Assembly (NCBI RefSeq): GCF_022458985.1
Contig: NC_061776.1
Coordinates: 2,331,075 to 2,395,074, forward strand
Direction of reading: 5' to 3'
DNA length: 64,000 nucleotides
Origin: Mugil cephalus
Lineage: Eukaryota > Chordata > Actinopteri > Mugiliformes > Mugilidae
Of the stretch, positions 43,915 through 54,199 are shown one piece after another (positions within the stretch are counted from its first letter, which is position 1; each line of letters begins with the position of its first letter). The notes under the pieces are model-generated. The model had not been told where the DNA came from. It did no database searches and saw nothing but the letters and a program-made list of their open reading frames with translations. Both the position numbers and the translations under genes were made by a program.

Positions 43915-45579
43915 CTACTTCAGCTCAATCAACTCAGCACTTGTTTTAATCCAACCATAAATCCAAATTCCAGCATAGAGTGGCTGAGTGAATGTGGTCT
44001 GGACTCTGTGGAGGAGAGTCATGGTTTCAGAGACGCTGTAGAAGGACAGAATACCTGCTCTGTGATCCAGGTACACTCCTACTCTGGAGGAAGGAGGAGC
44101 TGAGATGGGAGTTTGGATCTTGTTGTACCAAAATATGTTTCTGTAACAATCTAATGTCCAAGATTTGTCATTACGTCCAAATTGACTTTCATTCCCTGTT
44201 CTGCTGATACTCTTGTATGCAACTGTTACACCAACTCCTTGTCCTTTCCTCTCCACTTCCCAGTAACAACGTCCAGTCAGACTCTCTCTACTCAAGACCT
44301 GAGACCAATTAGTGAATCTGTCTGGATGATCAGGATAAGGCACTATTTTATCCATAGATTCTACTTTTCTGTTCCCTGACCACAATACCAAACGTCTGTT
44401 TGCTGTGTTTGGATCCAGTGTCATGTCATATGAATACTTTAAGAATTCATCTCTGGTCTTTGGCTCTGGTTGTGACAGTAAAACATCCCCTTCAGTCACT
44501 GTCAGTGAGATGTTTGTACTTGTCTCTCTCAGAATGTCCTCTAGTTTCTTTCTGAGCTCTGTCACAGCTGCTTTCACATCCTCAAAGTTCCTCAGAGGAC
44601 GGATATTGATGCTGGATGAGTGTGTAGATTGACTGAGTGGTGACGGTGACAGGTAGTTGTGTAGAAACTGGTTGTGATCCTCGGTGTCTGAGAGCTGCTT
44701 CAGCTCAGCGTCTTCCCTCTTCAGCTCAGTGATCTCCTGCTCCAGCTTCTCCTTAACCTCTTTGACTCGACTCTCTTCAGTTTCCTGCTGGGATCTGACC
44801 TGCTGCTCCACATCAGAGCTTCTTTCCTGGAGGAGACGGATCATCTCAGTGAACATCTCCTGACTGTCCTTCACTGTTTTATCAGCAGAGTGAGCGATGG
44901 CCTTCAGCTCCTGTTGAAGCAGCTTCACATCTTTCTCTTTGTCCTGGATCATCTGCTGGATGTTTTGTCGTCTCACCTCCACCTCTCTCTGCCTCTCAGT
45001 CCTTTCTGCTGCAGCTGAGACTGTGTCGTGGCCTTTATGTTCATCCATAGAGCAGAGATGACGGAAAATCTGCTGATCAGTACGGCAAAACATCTTCATC
45101 ACCTCACCATGACGAGAGCAGATGTTCTCCTGGAGCTTCTTGGAGGGATCCACCAGCTTGTGTTGTTTAAATTTAGGTGACATATAGTGAGGTTCAAGAT
45201 GTTTCTCACAGTAAGATGCCAGACAAAATATACAGGACTTGAAGGCTTTCAGTTTTCTTCCAGTGCAGACATCACAGGCCACATCTTCAGGTCCAGCATA
45301 GCAGTGATCATCAGGAGCAGCTTGGAGTTCAGTCTTCTTCAGCTGCTCCACTAAAGCTGCTAACATGGTGTTTTTCACCAGGACAGGCCTCGATGTGAAG
45401 AGTTGTCTGCACTCAGGGCATCTGTAGGTTTTGTTCTTGTCCTCTTCATCAAAGTGACTTTTAATACAGTTCATGCAGTAGCTGTGTCCACAGGGAATAG
45501 TCACAGGATCCTTCAGTAGATCCAGACAGATGGAACAAGAAAAGGTTTCTTGATCCAGTTCAACTCCTTTTTGAGCCAT
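43915..45579 (-). CDS. TRIM protein, copy 6, B-box2 zinc ligand replaced
   Basis: 554 codons from the conserved ATG, with RING, B-box1, coiled coil and B30.2 complete. In B-box2 the usual 'QSICYLC' reads 'QIFRHLC': the Cys at position 173 is Arg (TGT to CGT), so one zinc ligand is lost while the others remain. B-box2 folding may be weakened; RING and B30.2 are untouched. The PRY region differs from sisters ('SGNRKVESMDKIVPYPDH') and the C-terminal loop is 'GIWIYGWIKTSAEL'. The ISRE-like site upstream has one mismatch (45608-45620). The 3' flank (43740-43914) is of a different type, shared with 11040-11204. Expression and function are unproven. Confidence 0.88.
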   Translation of the reverse strand: MAQKGVELDQETFSCSICLDLLKDPVTIPCGHSYCMNCIKSHFDEEDKNKTYRCPECRQLFTSRPVLVKNTMLAALVEQLKKTELQAAPDDHCYAGPEDVACDVCTGRKLKAFKSCIFCLASYCEKHLEPHYMSPKFKQHKLVDPSKKLQENICSRHGEVMKMFCRTDQQIFRHLCSMDEHKGHDTVSAAAERTERQREVEVRRQNIQQMIQDKEKDVKLLQQELKAIAHSADKTVKDSQEMFTEMIRLLQERSSDVEQQVRSQQETEESRVKEVKEKLEQEITELKREDAELKQLSDTEDHNQFLHNYLSPSPLSQSTHSSSINIRPLRNFEDVKAAVTELRKKLEDILRETSTNISLTVTEGDVLLSQPEPKTRDEFLKYSYDMTLDPNTANRRLVLWSGNRKVESMDKIVPYPDHPDRFTNWSQVLSRESLTGRCYWEVERKGQGVGVTVAYKSISRTGNESQFGRNDKSWTLDCYRNIFWYNKIQTPISAPPSSRVGVYLDHRAGILSFYSVSETMTLLHRVQTTFTQPLYAGIWIYGWIKTSAELIELK

Positions 45580-45607
45580 CTCTGCTCTCAATGTCAGTGA
45601 CTCTGTG

Positions 45608-45620
45608 AGTTCCTCTTTCT
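45608..45620 (-). promoter_or_regulatory. degenerate ISRE-like element, TRIM copy 6
   Basis: AGTTCCTCTTTCT on the plus strand, one mismatch to the consensus, at the usual distance from the ATG. It is identical to the site of the RING-only copy at 6971. Confidence 0.35.
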
Positions 45621-45859
45621 TAGTAGTGAAACTATTCTGAGCTCTGATGTAAACTCTGTTTCTGCAGTGAATGGGGCCAGTCAGCTCTTACACTTCACCA
45701 CATGTTGATCATACTTAAAGGGGAGGGAACCAGAAGGTACATGGGCAGGGTGGAGGAGGAATAATGAGGGTTACACTCCTTCCAAGAAGAGGAGCAGCCC
45801 TGTCAATCAAAGTTTATTTCCTTATTGGCAGTTCTGACTACGTTAAATCCTGTTCACTG

Positions 45860-46990
45860 TTTTTACTTATTTGATTATTTAATAGTTAAAAAAGGGAAAA
45901 GGGCACAGAAAAGTAAATTGAAGTAGACAGATGAACATGAATCTGCATATTCATATTCATCGCTATGACTGAAACCTCCTTTGGACATTTGGTTCATTGT
46001 TATTATAAAATACACACATTATAGTCAGATAATATACCTGTAAACATGATGTTCAGTGAAGGAAGACATATAAATAAATATCACACAATATTAGCTCAAC
46101 ATCTCATCCGTGCATTTCTGTCAGCGAGTGTAATATTCACTGATCCAAAACAGTCCATTTCCTTCTCGTTGTGTCAGTGATGTGTCTTGTTTTACCTCAC
46201 AGGTGTGTGAAGGGAAGAGGTGTGTTGTGGTTGAGAGCAGAGGGAAGAATGAAGGTTGTCAGGTTTTGCCGCGTTCCAGGATGAGGAGCAGCACAGTTAA
46301 AAATCCTCTCTAGATAACAACTTTGTTCATCAGAGGTGTTTCACAAAAAGAACACCAGAGATACAACTAACATAGATTAATGCAGGTACTTTCACAACAA
46401 CCGTAGTAAAACACACAGAGCAAGAGGTAAGACAGGGTCAGTTTAAGTGAAATCAAACACAGTGTCCTCTACATTAATGTCCTGCTAACAGCAAGTAAAA
46501 TAAGTTCAAACAAATGACCCTGAGCACTTCAAATAAAATGTTAAAGCTGCTGGAAGAGCTATAGATGAGTCCAAGTCTCGTTTTTACAGTATTCATATTA
46601 AACCAGTGTTTATTTTAATTATTTTGCTGACATTGTCGTCCTGTTCTGTCTAACCTAATCTTAAATTAATCTAATTAATCTTGCATCGTTTTAACTTTGC
46701 TGAAGACAGTAAATATCCAATAATGGTATGATAAGTAAAACCTTCACTGAGACTTCAGCTGCTTAAATAACACCAGTAAAGAGATTCTTATACTCATTCA
46801 CACAACACGTTTCAAGTTTAAAATGTTTCATTTGAACTTTCAGTTTCAGTTCAACAGAAGGCTCAAATATAAAACACGCAGGCAACGAGGCAGAATGATC
46901 ACACAAGAAGTCGGCTTTAAATATGAATAAACAGCTTGTATAGGTGACAGATTTAAATAAGTTAAGGAAAATGGATGGCATGATGAAAAA
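45860..46990. other. no gene recognised
   Basis: Its first part matches the outer TRIM 5' flank (compare 14460-14600). The rest has short frames only. Confidence 0.4.
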
Positions 46991-46999
46991 GAAAGTCCC

Positions 47000-48265
47000 T
47001 CTGTCTTATTCCACTTATCCTGGTCCGGGTTGTGGAGGTAGCAGCTTCATAAGGGAATTCCAGATGGCCCTCTCCCTGGCCACTTGCAGCAGCTCTTCCG
47101 GAGGAATCCCCAGGGCAGACGCGTGATATAATCCCTCCATTGGTTCATCCCCGAGGTCCCTTACAGTGGGACATGCCTGGAACACCTCTAAGGGGAGGCC
47201 TCCGGGAGGCCAGCCAGCTACATGGATTAAATTCATGACTGTTTGGTACAGGGACTGAATGGCCCTCAGTAAGGGGCCATCCACCCCATACTCTCAGAGG
47301 ACCCACCACAGGATGCCTCTATGGACATAGTCGTAAGCCTTCTCTATATTCACAAAACACATGTGGACTGTTTGGGCAAACTCCCATTTCCCCTCCAGCA
47401 CCCTAGCGAAGGTAAAGAGCTGGTCCATGGTTCCACGTCCAGGACAAAAACTGCATTGTTCCTCCTCGATCAGAATTTCAACTATCGATAAGACCCTGTT
47501 TTCCAGCACCCTGAGTAGACTTTCCTGCGGAGGAGGAAGAGTGTGATTGACTTATAGTTGAAACACACTCTCTGGTCCCTCTTCTTAAAGATGGGGACCA
47601 CCACCCAGGTCTGCCACTCCAGAGGCACTGCAACTGTTTACAAGCAATGTTGCGTAGGCATGGTAGCCAGGACAGCTCTACAACATCCAGAGCATGAAGA
47701 TACCCAGAGCCAATCTTATCCTTGCCTGGAGCTCCTCCACAACGGAGTTGTTTCATTACCTTGACGACTTCTGCCTCAGAGATTGAACGGTCCAACCCCA
47801 GGCCTCCTCGCTCTGTTGGAATACATCTTGGTGGGTTTGAGGAGCTCCTCAAAGTATTCGTTCCACCGCCAAACAATAGCAACAGTCGATGTAGGCCTGC
47901 TGCTCCTGAGGTGCAGGACGGTTTGCCAGAACCTTTTCAGAGCTGATCAAATGTCTTCTTTCAGTGCCTTACTGAACTCCTCCCATGCCCAAATCTTTGC
48001 CCCAGTGACTGCCCCAGGTCTAGTGGTACCGGTCAGCGGCTTCCGGAGACAACCATTCCCTGTAGGCCTCCTTCTTCAGCCTGATGGCTAACTGGATTAC
48101 CACCACAAACAGAACCAGTGATGTTGTGCCCGCAATTCCACTTCAACAATGGCCGAGCAGAACATGGCCCATTCGGACTCAATGTCCTCCACCAACCCCG
48201 GGATGCGGTTGAAGCTCTAGTCCCTTGGCTTTCCTAAACTGGTCTCTTTGCGTTTAATGAACCCA
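47000..48265 (-). mobile_element. LINE reverse transcriptase fragment
   Basis: Decayed minus-strand frames encode consecutive parts of a fish LINE: 'GGAPGKDKIGSGYLHALD' (47600-47750), 'EEEQCSFCPGRGTMDQLFTF' and 'HMCFVNIEKAYDYVHRGILW' (47294-47509), then 'DGPLLRAIQSLY' (47200-47284). In the first catalytic motif 'FVNIEKAYD', the usual Asp is replaced by Asn. Several frameshifts separate the parts. Confidence 0.75.
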
Positions 48266-48274
48266 GCTTTCACC

Positions 48275-48465
48275 AATAGTCCGGAGTCCAGCACAGAGCA
48301 GCTGAGTGAATGTGGTCTGGACTCTGTGAAGGAGAGTCATGGTTTCAGAGACGGTGTAGAAGGACAGAATACCTGCTCTGTGATCCAGGTACACTCCTAC
48401 TCTGGAGGAAGGAGGAGCTGAGACAGGAATTTTGATGTTGTTGTACGTAAATAAAGAAATGTAAC
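48275..48465 (-). pseudogene. TRIM fragment, end of B30.2
   Basis: Matches the last part of SPRY ('SRVGVYLDHRAGILSFY', 'TQLLCAGLRTIG'). Its right side continues into the same sequence that follows the fragment at 11205-11429; its left side abuts a LINE. No other TRIM domain is present. Confidence 0.75.
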
Positions 48466-49100
48466 AATCAAATAGACCATCTACCTTTTATGTAGGATCA
48501 TAGATCCGGATTCCTTGGCAATGGGTGGCTCACCATCTAAAATTAATCTGCCTCTGTTTAACATTTAAATAGTAACAAAACTCACAACCATACAAATCGT
48601 ATTTGATCTGTGGAGGTAAACTTGCATTTCCCACTAGAACTCAGTGCTTCTTTTAGCACGGAGTAATTTTAATACACAATCACACAATGTTGTCAAAATT
48701 AAAACTTACCTATCACTTCCTGATCTCCTGTTAGCACAGGAAGCATCTGAAAACTGGACATGAGCACAATTTGCTTTTAGCTCTTTGGTGAAGATTGTTG
48801 TTATTCAAGGCCACAACTTCTCCTAAACATGGCGACTCTTTTCTGAATCTCAAACTTCTGTTCAGTTGGTGAAACAGGAAATCAGTGGTCAGTTTACTGT
48901 CAATACCACTGGAGAGCGGAAGCAATTAACAAAAGTAAAGATGTAAGGAAATGACTTTGATACGGCAAAATAAAAGCATCAACTTAAAACTCTGATGAAT
49001 TAGTTAAGTTGTTTAAAAGAAAATTTCCATGTTAACCCATTTTATTCAGCTGAGTTACTCAGTATGTCCAGAAGCTTTAACAGACTCTGTTTGCTAAAAA
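48455..49100. repeat. block duplicated from about 11430-11900
   Basis: Second copy of the block described at 11430. Here it includes about 240 bp of extra sequence (48540-48780). Confidence 0.6.
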
Positions 49101-49842
49101 AACATATAAATGTCAGTTAAAGCAGTTGAAGTTACTCTCATTAACTTCACTGTACAGTATATTATCCATCAGATTCTAGTAATATCCCGAAATGAAGACA
49201 GAAATCAATATTTTATTTTCTTTTGACGAAAAGTCTTTATTCATTATTTAAACCTTCAGTTTGTTCACACATTAAACTGGTTAAAAATCAGCGCAATCAA
49301 TCTGCTTCACCAGGAATCTCAGTTATGGGAAGCAAAAAACAATTCACCTGATCAATAGTGAACATGATGATTCAAGTTTTATAAAAAATTTAATTGTAGA
49401 AATCTCTACTGCAAGTTAACAACAAAAACTAAACACATTAATGTAAATGTAATCATAGATTTATTTCTGTACAAAGTTATCAACAACATATCAGTGACAG
49501 AGGAAGGTCTGCTGGTTCCTCTGATATGAAGTGGAAGAGAAACAACAACAACACAAACACATCAATACACATATTCATCACAAATTTAGAACTTAGTGAA
49601 GTTTAGATTGTCATGGAAACAAAATTCATCATGAGCAGTGATATCATCCACGGCTAAACAGACACAGGAAAGAGCTCCACCTAAAGAAAGTGGTGACAAA
49701 TCCAGAGAACAACTATGAAACATGTCAAGGTAGCAGCCATAATGTTTGACTGACACCTGATCTCTGAGCAGGAACACCACAACAATGAACTCTCAGTAAC
49801 AAACATGGAGAGAAAACAAGTTGATGAAGAGAAACACAGGAT

Positions 49843-51534
49843 TTAACTCTCTGGTCCTGAAGTTATCTCTGTCTGCTTCAGCTCAATCAACTCAGCACTT
49901 GATGATGAACCAACCCAGAGTCCAGCATAGAGCGGCTGAGTGAATGTGGTCTGGACTCTGTGGAGGAGAGTCATGGTTTTAGAGACGTTGTAGAAGGACA
50001 GAATACCTGCTCTGTGATCCAGGTACACTCCTACTCTGGAGGAAGGAGGAGCTGAGACGGGAGTTTGGATGTTGTTGTACACAAATGTAGAAGTGGAACA
50101 ATATAATGTCCAAGATTTGTCATTGAATCCGAATCCAGTTTCATCCCCTGCTCTGCTGATATTCTTGTATGTGACTGCTACACCAACTCTGCCTCCCCAC
50201 TCCACCTCCCAGTAACAACATCCAGTCAGACTCTCTCTACTCAGAACCTGAGAACAATTAATGAATCTGTCTGCATGATCAGGATAAGGCTGTAGTTGAT
50301 ACACTGATGTTCCTGTTCTGTTCCCCTCAGTCAGTACCAGATATCTGTTTGCTGTATTTAGATCCAGTGTGATTTCACATGAATACTTTAAGAATTCATC
50401 TCTGGTCTTTGGCTCTGGTTGTGACAGTAAAACATCCACTTCAGCCACTGTCAGTGAGATGTTTGTCCTTGTCTCTTTCAGAACGTCCTCTAGTTTCTCT
50501 CTGAGCTCTGTCACAGCTGCTTTCACGTCCTCAAAGTTCCTCAGAGGACAGATATTGATGCTGGATGAGTGTGTAGATTGACTGAGTGTTGACGGTGACG
50601 GGTAGTTGTGTAGAATCTGGTTGTGATCCTCTGTGTCTGAGAGCTGCTTCAGCTCAGCGTCTTCCCTCTTCAGCTCAGTGATCTCCTGCTCCAGCTTCTC
50701 CTTAACCTCTTTGACTCGACTCTCTTCAGTTTCCTGCTGGGATCTGACCTGCTGCTCCAAATCAGAGCTTCTTTCCTGGAGGAGATGGATCATCTCAGTG
50801 AACATCTCCTGACTGTCCTTCACTGTTTTATCAGCAGAGTGAGCGATGGCCTTCAGCTCCTGTTGAAGCAGCTTCACATCCTTTTCTTTGTCCTGGATCA
50901 TCTGCTGGATGTTTTGTCGTCTCCCCTCCACCTCTCTCTGCCTCTCAGTCCTTTCTGCTGCAGCTGAGACTGTGTCGTGGCCTTTATGTTCCTCCACAGA
51001 GCAGAGATAACAGATACTCTGCTGATCAGTACGACAGAACATCTTCATCACCTCATCATGATGAGGGCAGATGTTCTCCTGGAGCTTCTTGGAGGGATCC
51101 ACCAGCTTGTGTTGTTTAAATGTAGGTGACTTATAGTGAGGTTCAAGGTGTTTCTCACAGTAAGATGCCAGGCAGACAGAACAGGACTTGAAGGCTTTCA
51201 GTTTTCTTCCAGTGCAGAAATCACAGGCCACATCTTCAGGTTCAGCATAGCAGTGATCATCAGGAGCAGCTTGGAGTCCAGTCTTCTTCAGCTGCTCCAC
51301 TAAAACTGCTAACATGGTGCTTTTCGCCAGGACAGGCCTCGATGTGAAGAGTTGTCCACAGCTGCACTCAGGACAGCTGTAGATTTTCTTCTTGTCCTCT
51401 TCATCAAAGTGGCCTTTAATACAGTACATGCAGTAGCTGTGTCCACAGGGAATAGTCACCGGATCCTTCGGTAGATCCAGACAGATGGAACAACTGATTG
51501 TTTCTCGATCCAGTTCAACTTCTTTCTGCGCCAT
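49843..51534 (-). CDS. TRIM protein (RING/B-box/coiled-coil/B30.2), copy 7
   Basis: 563 codons, the longest copy. After the last RING CxxC pair a 6-bp insertion turns 'CRQLF' into 'CSCGQLF', adding a Cys next to Cys57; the eight normal ligands remain. Both B-boxes, the coiled coil and B30.2 are complete. The C terminus runs on about nine residues beyond the usual end ('KQTEITSGPES') before a stop. RING residue changes '[12 protein letters not shown]' and 'CMYCIKGHF' are unique to it. The 5' flank is of the second class, with no ISRE-like site. Likely an E3 ligase by family; no obvious defect. Confidence 0.9.
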   Translation of the reverse strand: MAQKEVELDRETISCSICLDLPKDPVTIPCGHSYCMYCIKGHFDEEDKKKIYSCPECSCGQLFTSRPVLAKSTMLAVLVEQLKKTGLQAAPDDHCYAEPEDVACDFCTGRKLKAFKSCSVCLASYCEKHLEPHYKSPTFKQHKLVDPSKKLQENICPHHDEVMKMFCRTDQQSICYLCSVEEHKGHDTVSAAAERTERQREVEGRRQNIQQMIQDKEKDVKLLQQELKAIAHSADKTVKDSQEMFTEMIHLLQERSSDLEQQVRSQQETEESRVKEVKEKLEQEITELKREDAELKQLSDTEDHNQILHNYPSPSTLSQSTHSSSINICPLRNFEDVKAAVTELREKLEDVLKETRTNISLTVAEVDVLLSQPEPKTRDEFLKYSCEITLDLNTANRYLVLTEGNRTGTSVYQLQPYPDHADRFINCSQVLSRESLTGCCYWEVEWGGRVGVAVTYKNISRAGDETGFGFNDKSWTLYCSTSTFVYNNIQTPVSAPPSSRVGVYLDHRAGILSFYNVSKTMTLLHRVQTTFTQPLYAGLWVGSSSSAELIELKQTEITSGPES

Positions 51535-51810
51535 CTCTGCTCTCGGTGTCAGTGACTGGCAGTTCGTGTCCTTTACACACTTTCCAGTTCAACAATGAGG
51601 AAGAAGCGTGAGACGTCATCAGACTCTCATTTTCGGAAGAGGAGTGACCTTAAAGTATCTCACTATTAAAACATAAATCAATAAAGTTTTATTCACTCTA
51701 CAGACATAAAAACAGTTCAAAGTACAACACAGCACACAGTTATTTACATTGCTTTTGTCATAGTTAAACTGACAGCTCACTCTCTCCTCCCCACCTTTGC
51801 AGTGATATTC

Positions 51811-51811
<1 letters not shown>

Positions 51812-51868
<57 letters not shown>
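51812..51868. repeat. (GT)n-(GA)n compound microsatellite
   Basis: About 18 GT units, then about 11 GA units. Overlapping frames on both strands are artefacts. Confidence 0.9.
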
Positions 51869-51871
<3 letters not shown>

Positions 51872-52173
51872 AGGTGCCAATGGATTACCCACATGACCGG
51901 GTTGCTGCCTGCAGATTGGTTGACTCTGACTTAAAGTTCCAGCTAAGCAAGCCGACGTTGTACTCTCCCCATTCCCAACCGACCGCAGCTTGTGTGTGTG
52001 TCTGTGTACTTGTACAGCTATCTTACTGAGAACCATTTTAAGTGTTATACCATCAGACTGGGGACAATTGTATCATTTGTGTGTTTGGCCTCAGATTTTG
52101 GCTGTCTTGAAGTTTAAAACTGAGTTCTAGGGTAAAGGTTACAATGAGGTTAGGGTTAAACAGTTATTTTAGG

Positions 52174-52192
52174 TGGTTAGGGTTAGGGTTAG
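52174..52192. repeat. short interstitial telomere-like repeat
   Basis: About three GGTTAG/GGGTTA units, with single units nearby at 52148-52157. Too short to imply a chromosome fusion. Confidence 0.5.
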
Positions 52193-52443
52193 AGAATGTA
52201 TTATGCCAATGAGTGTAATCACAAAGAAGGCCACTTAAGTAGGAGTGAGATGCCTTTTTGAGTTGATTATTTTTCTCCGGTTCATTTCAGTTAGCAGTTA
52301 GGCCAGTTTGACTGTCTTTTGTTTTCATTGTTATTCTTGGCAACAGGTAAGATAAGGATCCTCATTTATCTGTTTTGGCCTGGGCCATAACACAGTTTAG
52401 ACCAGTTTTATGAAGACAGTTTGTCTCACTATCACACATATTT

Positions 52444-52445
<2 letters not shown>

Positions 52446-52487
<42 letters not shown>
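52446..52487. repeat. (AAT)n microsatellite
   Basis: Uninterrupted AAT repeat of about 14 units, followed by 'gcattggttttatatagcac', often seen beside such repeats in fish. Confidence 0.9.
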
Positions 52488-52489
<2 letters not shown>

Positions 52490-52689
52490 TGCATTGGTTT
52501 TATATAGCACTTTATCATAGACAGTCAAAATGGCTTTACATTGAATAGATTCAATGTTAGGATTATAGCTTACAATCGCTGACGTTTCAGCACACGTCTT
52601 CTAGAGAATGTCCTTCCAACCGTGATCACAAAGCAAAAGCAACCTCCGACACATCATCAGCTGTATACCTAAGCTTCAGTGGGTGTTTC

Positions 52690-54190
52690 GGCCATTTGTC
52701 ACACTACACGCTCAGTTTAGGCAGGACCACCACAGACCTAGGGCCCCAGACAGGATCCTTCCTTTTGACCGTGTCTGCTTTTTTCCGCTGTTTTGGTCAG
52801 AGCTTTGATGGTTTTCCTCTGAGACTTCCCTGATTTCCCATTGAATTCCAGTGTCCTTGAGCGGCCTTATGGTGAAACTGGTGTCAGAGCCTCTGCAGCC
52901 AACTTCAAGTGGTCGCACCTCAGCCAGCCTTTCAGCCTCTATCTGTAGCTTTAGCCAAGTCAAAGCAGTGAGGCTTTGTCCTTTCAAAGGCTTTCCCCAT
53001 GCTTTCACATTAAGCTCTATAAGGAAAGCATGCTGACCAGAGGACCAGATCCGGTCGTAAATTCGGTTGCTGTGATCTCCAATGGAAATACGAGTCGCGG
53101 GTACAAGTCTGTACGCATTTCCCAATCCCTAGGCCTTGCATCCTACCAATATGTACTTGAATGAGGCCGGCATAGATCACAGTGGACAGGCTGGGTCTTC
53201 TCCCTGTCATTTACCATCTAAAGTCTGGGAAATGACAGGGAGAAGACCCAACCTCTCCATATAGTCTTCCATACAGTCCGATGATGCTACTGGTGTGCTC
53301 ACCAGTCTTTTCAGCTCACCATTCTGACTCATCTCATACATTGAGATTGGCCATATGAGTTGGGGCAGCAAGCCAAATAGGAAGCACCAGAGCTTCAGCT
53401 TTCTGGGGAGGGCAGTTCTATCTATCTGTTTGAAGCCATTGATTGAGTTCCTCCACTTACTGACTGTCTTTAAGCTCGACATTATACCACCTCCCATGGC
53501 ATTTGATGGGCTTCTCTCACACAATTGGTATTGCTTCACCATTGATGTTGAACTTTGGATCAGAGAGCCAGTCTTTCACAACAAAAATGCTGCTTGACTT
53601 GCTGGGTTTGATTTCAGTTCTGGCCCATGTAATGTTTTCCCGGAGTTTGTCCAGGAAGCGTTTGGTGCATGCTTTTGTGGTTATTATTGTAGTCATGTCA
53701 TTCATAAACACTTTTACTGGAGGTAGCCGGAGCCCACTGTCCAAGCGTTGGCCTCCAGCCACCTACCTTGACGCTTGAATAATGATCACCATCGCCATGG
53801 TGAAGGCCAGCGGTGAAATGTGCAAGCTTGAATGTCTCCTACAGCACCTCATGAGGGACTGACCCAAAGGAGTTTGCAAGGCCAAGGAATACTACATGGA
53901 GATTTTTCCTTTACTTTTTTGGTGCCAGATTACATTGGCGTGTTCCAGATAACCTGAGAAGCCTCATACTCCTACCTTCTGCACTGTGGTATCATTTAGA
54001 TTGTTGTTCAGCAAGAAATCTTGGGCCACAGTGCCAAAGAATATCTCTCCTGCCGTGTTTGCAGATTGATCTGGCGAAACTGACCTGTGGTTGGGCAGTT
54101 TTCTTCCTTGGGGGTTAATATCCCTCCTGTCCTTCACCATGCCAGAGGGACAATTCCCTTCTCCCACACCACTCTCATCTGTCATCTGAG
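52690..54190 (-). mobile_element. non-LTR retrotransposon fragment (second half of reverse transcriptase)
   Basis: Same LINE lineage as 7830-9214. Minus-strand pieces include 'VQKVGV' then 'GFSGYLEH' (about 53940), 'LPPVKVFMNDMTTI' with the catalytic box FMDD changed to FMND, 'NITWARTEIKPSKS', and 'LPRKLKLWCFLFGLLPQLIWP'. The substituted Asp and several stops show it is dead. A perfect 20-bp inverted repeat lies inside at 53193-53249. Confidence 0.75.
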
Positions 54191-54199
54191 GATGCCTGG

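Noticed and set aside
45580..45591. Four-residue extension (MRAE) of the 43915 TRIM gene
   Set aside because: It would start at TTG, and the conserved ATG follows directly.
51802..52036. CVCVCV and THTHTH frames on both strands
   Set aside because: Translation of the GT/GA microsatellite.
52174..52192. Telomere-like repeat as a chromosome fusion point
   Set aside because: About three units only, which is common by chance in repeat-rich fish DNA.
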